The position numbers were made by a program, and so were the translations under genes. Shown piece by piece: positions 56,510-64,000 of a stretch of DNA of 64,000 nucleotides. Positions within the stretch are counted from its first letter, which is position 1. The number at the start of each line of letters is the position of its first letter. Source of the stretch: Ursus arctos (Eukaryota; Chordata; Mammalia; Carnivora; Ursidae); NCBI RefSeq assembly GCF_023065955.2, contig NW_026622997.1, forward strand, positions 22,610,001-22,674,000. Direction: 5' to 3'. The notes beneath the pieces are model-generated. The model did not search any database. It saw only the letters and a list, made by a program, of their open reading frames with translations, and was not told where the DNA came from.

Positions 56510-56990
56510 TTTCTTGTATAACCATCCTCCCCAAAGCTCCCTCTGGTTTCCCTGCCTCAAATTCTTTCCTCTAGCAATCTATTCTCTAGACTGGCCTTTC
56601 CAAAGCAGAATCGGAGCATTGGTTTCCCATCTTCTTCATGTTCAATTTACACCCCTCAGCTGACATCCAAGGCCTTTGTCATTTTGAGCCCTCTCCCATA
56701 TATCCAGTCCTAACTCCCGCCATGTCTTCCAGGATGGCCATGAACACTCAAAAGACCATGCTACCTCATGCTTCCATGTCATCTGCATGAGTTTCCTCTG
56801 TCTCATCATGGCTTCCATCCTTTCTTCCACAGTACTCTAGGACTACCTCTATCAGCACCTGCCCACTGTGAGGTAAAGCCTGATTATCTTATCTGGGTTC
56901 ACTTAAAAGACCTGGGGGTCTATGTAGTTCAGCCCAGTGCTTAGCACAAAGAGGTTCCCAATATCTGTTGGGGGTGAATGAATGAATCAA
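56510..56990 (+). mobile_element. L2 relic
   Basis: 'CATTGGTTTCCCATCTTCTT', 'GACATCCAAGGCCTTTGTCA', and the end 'GTTCAGCCCAGTGCTTAGCA' with 'AATGAATGAATCAA' match L2 text (ccaatggcttcccatc ... cttacaatggccta ... cctagcacagtgcctggca ... gttgaatgaatgaa). Confidence 0.65.
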
Positions 56991-57833
56991 AGAAACATCA
57001 TGATGCTTCCTGTAGCTACAGGTCAAGGGAGAATGGATAAATTGGAAGGAGATGAAATACACCAGGTACTATCTATATATGAAGATAAGTATTTCAATAT
57101 TTTGACTTTAAAGAACCCCTATTATATTCTGATAATAAAGGAAAACACCAGATGACTGACAGAGACATAACAAACATAAATGGCTTGAAATAAAACATAA
57201 TGATGGTTACATCCTTGAAGTCAAGGTTTCTCCAAGGCTTATATATCTGTGCTATTTATTTCTATATACTCTTCTTCGTTCCAGATCTCAATCACTATCC
57301 CTTAGGTCTAAGGTCTTTATAGCTCTAACTCTGGTCCTAATTTTCCTCAACAGTTGGAGTTTTAGATACAATTTGGTATCTTGGATTGGATCCTGGAAAA
57401 GGAAAAGCATATTACTGAAAAACCTGGTGAACTCCAAATGAAGTCTGTATTAATAGTAAAACAACAAGGTTAAGTTCTTAATCAGCACAAATGTACCATA
57501 GTTTTGTAAGATCTTAGCCCCTGGGGAAACTGAGTAAAGGGTGCACAAGGACCCTCTGGTCTATCTTTGCAACTTTTCCATACACCTAGAACTATTCCAA
57601 GTAAGAAGTTCATTTATTTAAAAAAAAAAAAAAAGTTGGTGTGGCAAGAATTATGTTCAGAGCATACAGAGAAATCAAATTCACTTGAAGATTGACCCAT
57701 GATATAATCCTACAACCTGATCAGTCTTAGGCACCTGAAAAATGCAGGGTATTGATGGTTTCCTTTCTAAACATCCTTCTGTGCCTCTCTTTGCCTTCCA
57801 GACTGACTGGCTTTTAGATTTGCATTTGTGTTT
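56991..57833. other. Unique sequence, A-run at 57619-57634
   Basis: No supported gene or transposon. Confidence 0.35.
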
Positions 57834-57865
57834 TGGTTGGTTGGTTGGTTGGTTGGTTGGTTTTG
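57834..57865 (+). repeat. (TTGG)n microsatellite
   Basis: Seven to eight TTGG units next to the antisense L1 tail. Confidence 0.95.
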
Positions 57866-57879
57866 TTGTTTGGGTTTTG

Positions 57880-58045
57880 CTTGTTTGTAGTTTTTATTTA
57901 AATTTCAGTTCGTTTATATACAGTGTGATATTAGTTTAAGGTGTACAATTTAGTGATTCAACACTTCCCTACATCACCCGGTGCTCATCACAGCAAGTGC
58001 CCTCCTTCATTCCCATCACCTACTGTATTTGTATTCCAGGGAAAA
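57880..58045 (-). mobile_element. Carnivore L1 3' end, antisense, short
   Basis: 'TTTTTATTTAAATTTCAGTT', 'ACAATTTAGTGATTCAACAC', 'CACCCGGTGCTCATCACAGC', 'AAGTGCCCTCCTTCATTCCC' match the antisense 3' end of carnivoran L1 (tagtgattcatcacttacat ... cacccagtgctcatcac ... aagtgccctccttaatgcccatcacc). Confidence 0.8.
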
Positions 58046-59610
58046 TTCACATGTATCTTATTTTTTATACTTACTGTTTTCACCTAGAACTGATATTCCC
58101 AGGATCCCTCATTAAGCTAGAAATGTCACTGGGAAGTAATCCATACTCTTTTAATAATAACATTAAATAAAGAATAGCAAAAAATAAAAACATTTGCAGT
58201 AGAAATTCTTTGGTGGTGTATTTCTTTTTCTTTTTTCCTTTTTTCCTTCTTTTTTTGTACCAGTAATTCATGTTTCATGTTGTGAAAAATTCAGGAAGTA
58301 AAGACAAAAAAATTATTTTGTTTTAGTGGTTATAAATGAATACTTAATTTGATAAATAAGAGGGAAAGGAAACATTTGGTGCATTGTCATTATATGGCAT
58401 TTAAGGTGACTGTGGAAACAGAATGAAATGTTAAATTATGTTATGATAAGCAGATGTTTCTAGGTAATGTCAGGTAAACAGTACACAACTTAACAGAGTG
58501 GGAAGCACGTTTTAACCAAGTTACTCCCGGGCTTTGCGCTTATACAAATACAATCTGCATAACTGAGGACCAAAAATTTTAAACACCCAGTGACCTGACC
58601 ACTGGGATAATTAGCAAGATTAGCTGCCTAATCTAGATTGTAGAGAATCTAAGTCTAATGATAAAGTTAGTGAATGATTCATTCTTCCAAAGATCACAGG
58701 CCAGTAAAGGGGCTTCTTCTCCCCAAAGCCACCAAGAAGAAGCCGTCTCTCCAAGAATATGAGAAAATACCATGCTTAGAAATGTGATTCTGAAATCCAC
58801 AGGCAAAAAGGATCAAATAGAGGAAGGACAAGAGGGAATGACTTAAATGGGAAGAATTGCAATTGATCCCTACAAAGCAGATGGACAAGTGAGGAGACCA
58901 GACCCATAACCCAGGGCTTCCGGGTGGCAGTCAGAGCTGTTTGCTGCCCGTAGTGGGGGACGTGTAAAAAATACACGTGGCCTTACGGACCACCTGGCAG
59001 ACACCTGATGGGGCTAGTCAGAGCTGAAAGAAGGGTGACAGATAAAAGGTGTTCTAAATGACAGATCTCAGTGTCAACGTGGGTGGGCTGCAGAGGGTGC
59101 TCAGAGAGCTGTGGGCACACCTAGCATGTATCCTTTAATCGATAGTCACTCTCTGAGAGCTCATTCACTCATTTCATGTATCCTATTTACAAGGAAACCG
59201 TTGTAATGATGAATAAGAACAAGAGGGATTTTTTTTTTCTTAGAGATTAAAAAAAATCCTCCTACAATGACTCCTTCCAGTTGGAAAGTAGGCTCTTTGG
59301 ATAGCTGCTCTTTGGATAACTCCATCAAAACACTGAAAACACCGAGAAAACGAAATTTCTCCTTGGAAGAAGTTGCTACATGGTACCCTTGCATACTACA
59401 TTTAGAAGCAGGAGATATATATATATATTTTTTTATGCAAACGGATACGTTTCTGTCTGAATACATCAAATTAAAGAGTCTTCCTTTTTTCCTATGCTTG
59501 CTGTCCCAGGATACAAAGGATAAACCGGACAATGAGGTAGATAGGGCAGTTCCCATTCCTAATGGGTTTTTCCCTTGTGAGGTTTCTTCCAGCTTGTCCT
59601 ACATTAACAG
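58046..59610. other. Unique sequence, nothing recognised
   Basis: A pyrimidine tract lies at 58221-58257. Opposed frames of 116 codons (plus, 59267-59617) and 131 codons (minus, 59161-59556) overlap, and neither is recognisable. Confidence 0.4.
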
Positions 59611-59619
59611 CGTTTGACC

Positions 59620-60330
59620 CGCCTAAGGTGTTCCCTGCCCTTTGAAGCTATTTCTTCCCTTGGCTTCCATATTTTCACTGGTCATTCTTCTCACTTTATT
59701 TTCTGCTTCTTCCTTATCTCCCCAACCTTTAAGCACTGAAGTGGTACAAAAACTTGATCCTTGGACCAAGAGTTCTTCACTAGCGACACTCTCTCCCTAG
59801 AAGATGGCATCCAGGCTTGTGGTTCACACACCCTTCACGCGGAGATGATCACTCCCAAAGGTATGTCACCAACACAAACACCTCTCTTGAACTCCAGACT
59901 TAGATACTCAGTTGCCTACTCGGCTTCACCATTTGGACGTTTAGCAGGCATTTCCATTTCATGGGGGCAGAACTAACCTCGTCTTGCCCCAACCCAGCTC
60001 CTCACATGGGGTTCTCCACCAATAAATGTCAACTTTGTCCTTCCACTTGGTAAGATCAAAAACTACAGAAGTCTTTCACTTCTCTTTCCTCTAACAACCC
60101 ACATTCATTCCATAGGCCATAGTTTCAAAATATATCTAATTACTTCTCACCACCTCTGCTGGATCAACCGGGTCAAAGCCTGGATTATTAAAGTAGCCTC
60201 CTGCCCACCTCTGTCCTTTTGTTCTAGAGAATGGGGTCCACACAGCAGCCATAGGCTCTCCACTGACCATTGTTTAAAAACCAGCTTGAAGGCTTTGCTA
60301 TTATCTTCAGGAAGGTCAAGCACGATGGCT
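59620..60330 (+). mobile_element. L2-class relic
   Basis: 'ACAACCCACATTCATTCCAT', 'TTCAAAATATATCTAATTAC', 'TTCTCACCACCTCTGCTGGA', 'CTGGATTATTAAAGTAGCCT', 'CCACACAGCAGCCATAGG' match an ancient repeat order (cccacattcaatccatcagc ... tcaaaatatatccagaatc ... ttctcaccacctc ... ctggattattgcaatagcct ... cacacagcagcca). Confidence 0.7.
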
Positions 60331-60394
60331 CACAACCTAACTCTTTTTTGAAAACAACATCCCAAATGAACAAATAAATAATTAATCACAAGCT

Positions 60395-60545
60395 TAGAGT
60401 ACTGGAGTTGCCCAGAACCTTAGGGATACAGCAGTTCTAGCCTCTCATTGCACTGACAGACAGGGAAACTGTAGGATGAGATAAACCTGACCCTGTCAGT
60501 GGTACAGCTAGGACTGAGGGTTAGGGTGTAGGTCTTACCACATCT
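60395..60545 (-). mobile_element. MIR-class relic, antisense
   Basis: 'GACAGACAGGGAAACTGTAG' then 'GTCAGTGGTACAGCTAGGAC' then 'TGAGGGTTAGGGTGTAGGTC' match the antisense core (acagatgaggaaactgaggc ... agtggcagagctgggac ... ccaggtc). Confidence 0.65.
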
Positions 60546-60599
60546 CCAGAGCTGGGAAGCAAAGGCATGGGTTTTTCAGACTATCTTGCAGATTGTAAA

Positions 60600-60980
60600 T
60601 CACACCCCCCCCCCTTAGCGGATTGTTTCCCTTTTTGCTGTACATATTTAATGTATAACAACTTGATGAGTTTGGTGATAAGTATATATCCATGAAACCA
60701 TCATCACGATCTATGCCATAAACATATGTATCACCTCCAAAAGATTCCTCCTGCCCTCTTTTATTATTATTATTATTGCTGCTGCTGTTGTTGTTGTTGT
60801 TGTTACTGTGTGTGTGTGATAAGAATACTTAATGTAACATTTACCCTCTAAGTAAATTTTTAATTATATAATACAGTGTTTACTATAGGCACTATGCTTT
60901 ACTACTATCTGTAAATCTCTAGAATTTATTCATCTTGCATAACTGAAACTTTGTGCCCTTTGATTCTACCTTCAATTAAC
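60600..60980 (-). mobile_element. L1M 3' end, antisense
   Basis: 'AAACCATCATCACGATCTAT', 'ATGTATCACCTCCAAAAGAT', then, after a triplet repeat, 'CTTAATGTAACATTTACCCT', 'CTATAGGCACTATGCTTTAC', 'TTCATCTTGCATAACTGAAA', 'CTTTGTGCCCTTTGATTCTA' read as L1M 3'-UTR in reverse. Confidence 0.75.
60759..60819 (+). repeat. Compound triplet repeat (TTA)n(TGC)n(TTG)n then (TG)n
   Basis: Successive trinucleotide runs sit where an antisense L1M 3' end would carry its A/AAT-rich tail. They probably grew from that tail. Confidence 0.95.
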
Positions 60981-61914
60981 TTATTAATTACAGAAGTCAC
61001 ATGGTTCCACTTTAGAAAAGGAACGTTGTTGTAGGTACCTTCGCTTTTAAAATAAATACTAGAGTTAATAATATGTTTTTCATGACTTCTAATTCTGTTA
61101 AATTTTTAGATCTTTTAGGGAGTGAGTTCATGCTGTTCTCACCAAACCCTGTGAAGCATTTTCATTGTCAGGAACAGGGCTCCACCCTCCCCTTTGCTGG
61201 CTACGATCAACAGTAATGCCAAAGCTGCCATGGTGGTTACTCTGCACTGGGAGTTCTCCTCCAAAGTGAAACTTGGCTGGGGAAATGCGACTCCTCCTTT
61301 CACTCCTAAGAGTCTATATTTGGAGAACCAGTTTACCCTGCTCATCTTGGTTTTTTTGTATTTATTTTTTGACGATTTCTCCCCCCTGGTTAATGCCTGG
61401 CTTAGTTCTAAATCTGAAAATGCAGCAGGCCCATGAATACGAGCATTGACATGACTGGTGTTCAGACTTCTGAAAATGAGTAGATAGGATATTGATATAG
61501 CTATAGATATAGATTATTAACCTCTTTGCCCCTGATTCACTTTTTTTTTCTTTTGCTCTTCTAAAGTTCTTAGTCTGCATTTACTCTGTTGATCGCAACT
61601 GCTAACGAATTTCACTCAGTCCTTCATTCTGGGATACCTCTGAGCACGGTGAGAACTATGTATGTGCATGTGAAGGCATCTCAGAGTGCCTAGGGCAGAA
61701 TCACAGTTCAATGAATGGTGGCTACTATGCACTGTCACATCACTGACATCTGTCTCCACTTTATCCCCTCCCCAGTTCATTTCCATTCATTTCTGCACAT
61801 CTAACTATCGAAAAATTCTGTCTTGAATTACCTACCTTTACCTACAGGCTTGAGGACATCTCAAATGTACAGTGTTCGTTTTTTTGAAAAATTTATTATT
61901 ATACTCACTGTTGG
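60981..61914. other. Unique sequence, nothing recognised
   Basis: Opposed short frames at 61139-61436 have no known domain. No transposon assigned. Confidence 0.35.
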
Positions 61915-62060
61915 CTAGACCAGTTATTTTTCAAAATGTGGTCCTTGAATCACCACATTTGAATCACCTGAAGCAGGATGGGGTAGGGGGTGGTTCTTGG
62001 ATATCTATTTAAAGCAAAGATGACCATTCTGCACACCAGCATTTGGGAACCAGCGTTACT
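61915..62060 (+). mobile_element. MER5A-like relic
   Basis: 'ACCAGTTATTTTTCAAAATG', 'TTTGAATCACCTGAAGCAGG', and 'GCATTTGGGAACCAGCG' near the end follow MER5A-type hAT order. Confidence 0.55.
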
Positions 62061-62984
62061 CTTTCAATCCCTACTGTTTCATCGAAGCCATCACTTCTGC
62101 CAGTGATTTTTAAGATAGTGAAAGAGAGATTGATCTTACCCCATTCTTAAAGTAACTCATATTTGTAGAGTATAATTCTCTAGAACTTACTGATCGGAAT
62201 AAGGCCCATATTATGATTGTAAAGATTTAAATCTCCAGAGGAAAAAGAAGGACCTAGTACAAATTGGTAGGCATTGAACGAATGATAATACCATGGACTC
62301 AAGCCTCCTCAGGTTTAAGTACCATTGGTATTTGAAGAGCTGAGAGAGTGAATGCGTGCACCGCCCTAAATTGTGAACTGCAACTGACATAGTTTATAGG
62401 GAAACTGGCCATTTATTTCCCTGCTTTAATTAGAAGACGAGTCCAACGATATGCTATTGTAGATGAGGTGAGTCGTTGCTAATCCTTTCCTACTATATAG
62501 CCACTCTACTTCCTGAAGAAAAAAAAAAGGCAATAAAAATGTGGAAGATAACCAGCATTTATCTGTGCAATAGGACTATGGAGTAATGAGACTAGTTTTC
62601 TTGGATGACTTATGGAAATCAGAACTGATACTAAAGGCTCATACTCTGTATTTCAAAAATACAGCCACTACATGAATATAAATGTCTTCCAAGTTATAGA
62701 TGAGACTCTTGTGCTGATGGAAACGTACAAGGCATGCACAGAGCAAACAGGGTGCTTTAAAGTAAGTGCTGCATCTCTTCCAAGATAAAATATTTCTATT
62801 ATTGACATAGGCCACGTACCTTCATCACCAAGGTACCTGTTTATCTCTTTGCTGCCTCTACTAAAGTGGGATTAGGCATTTGAAAGTGAAGACCAGTGAA
62901 GCGTTTTACTAAAACTACAATCGCAAATCTAACTGGAGATTGCAAATTAAGAAGGAACAGCATGCACAGTGATAGAAGAATGTC
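62061..62984. other. Unique sequence, nothing recognised
   Basis: No supported feature. Confidence 0.35.
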
Positions 62985-63090
62985 ATGGAATCATAGAAAT
63001 TTACATTTGGAAGGGACCTAGATCATTTCCACTCCAACCTTCCACCCAGATCATTATATTCTGCTTTAAGGATCTGAAAACAGGAAAAAT
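62985..63090 (-). mobile_element. MIR-class relic, antisense
   Basis: 'AGAAATTTACATTTGGAAGG' then 'GACCTAGATCATTTCCACTC' and 'CAACCTTCCACCCAGATCAT' resemble the antisense pattern (aatgttggaagggacctcagagatcatc ... ccaaccccctcattttac). Confidence 0.45.
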
Positions 63091-64000
63091 TCTATGTGTT
63101 TATCGAGTAAATATTGGTATCACATTCTAACAACTCTCATGAAAATAGCTCCCTCATTCAAAATACCATCTCTAATATGTTTTGCCTCCATGTATTTATT
63201 TTCCTAAATGTCAGACCTGGATTCTTGCCCCACCCCTCATATTTTCTTTCCCATGTGATCTCTGAAAAGTTTGATCTGAGGTATTTATTTGCTCTGTTAG
63301 CATCCAGATACTTTCCAATCACTAATCCAAATTCTTCTGCTGACTATAAAGTAGCTTTTGGTTAGCATGTTACAGTCATTGGTAGAAATATAAAAATTAA
63401 AAGTGCAAGAGGAAAAGCCATATCGATTTAGATGTGGGATTTTTATTCATGACAAGGGAATGGGAACTAACGGGGAGACCTTAGGCCAGTTTCCCTCGTC
63501 TGCCATATACGATCCCACTAGCAAGCTGATGATCTATTTAGAGATGGTCTTTGACGCTGCCTCTCACACCTGTTCCACCTGCCTACTCACCTCTAAAATC
63601 TGCAATTGTCTGAAAATTCAGTGACAAGAACTGAAGAGATAAAGCTGTGGCCAACACTTCCCATTTTTCGAAACAAGTCTAAGTTTGATTCGGACCTAAA
63701 ACCAATAACACTCCATTTTTTTTAGATTACCCAAGGCAGAAGGAAGGAAGAGATCCCTTGTTACACCTGCTGTAAAGACTTAGCACCACCATTTCAGTAA
63801 AATGATAACCACTCTTCCTCAGTGAAGCAGGACAGATCTAAAGATGCATCAGGAACCCGGTAGCTCAGCAAATACCCTACGGCAGGATGAAAAAGACTGC
63901 TCGGTTTTGGCTATTTCTTGTCCTTTCAGAAATTAAGTAACAGATTTCTGACCACCCAGATTATAAAACTGCTGTCTCATCAACACGTTAAACATTAATC
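63091..64000. other. Unique sequence, nothing recognised
   Basis: Short plus frames at 63114-63624 have no recognisable domain or splice pattern. Confidence 0.4.

Noticed and set aside
1..64000. CRISPR array, prokaryotic operon, phage or plasmid system
   Set aside because: Spacing, composition and the density of mammalian retrotransposons leave no room for a prokaryotic reading. No regular repeat-spacer array is present.

Overview
The window is nuclear DNA from a carnivoran mammal, most likely a bear. The decisive evidence is many tRNA-Lys-derived CAN-SINE copies with the head GCGCCTGGGTGGCACAGCGG, a CT-rich middle, and an AATAAATAAATAAAATCTT tail. This subfamily is the one I associate with giant panda and Ursus. 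Older arctoid-type copies, MIR, L2, L1M, MaLR, MER5A and Tigger1 relics surround them. Everything else fits a mammalian intergenic or intronic region: CpG depletion, AT-rich DNA, long microsatellites and no dense ORFs. I found no intact protein-coding gene, and I do not recognise any ORF longer than 100 codons as a known protein.

Layout. 0-13 kb: mostly unique DNA with MIR and L2 relics, a LINE reverse-transcriptase relic of Tx1/L1 type (5.2 kb), a locally duplicated 51-bp segment (1.2 and 2.4 kb), and a repeat-free block with a perfect CRE (10.5-11.2 kb). 13-20.3 kb: an L1 3' end, unique DNA with a homeodomain-dimer-like palindrome (14.5 kb), a CpG-retaining open frame (17.4-17.9 kb), and an L1 3' segment carrying four SINEs. 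20.3-30.4 kb: SINEs, an exon-like block (21.45-21.63 kb), LTR relics, two adjacent L1 fragments, and repeat-poor DNA. 30.4-36.7 kb: an internally deleted Tigger1 transposon, MIRs, and a 220-bp AAAG-type microsatellite. 36.75-41.4 kb: an old L1 inserted in a MER5A element, with its 3' half missing exactly where a SINE lies. 43.0-43.7 kb: the only CpG island, with CRE, CCAAT, GC-box and NRF1-like motifs, which is the best candidate promoter. 44-64 kb: MER5A, L2, MIR, minus-strand L1 relics, SINEs (one pair nested and inverted), and unique AT-rich DNA.

How it may work together. The L1 segments I could orient are all on the plus strand left of the CpG island (five) and all on the minus strand right of it (three). 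L1s tend to survive antisense to transcription, so this pattern would fit divergent transcription from the island: leftward on the minus strand and rightward on the plus strand. This is inference from few elements. No transcript or exon chain was identified. No virus, CRISPR array or bacterial-type system is present. The most informative observations are the L1-SINE-MER5A junction, the CpG island with its L1 polarity switch, and a few exon-like or conserved-looking blocks.
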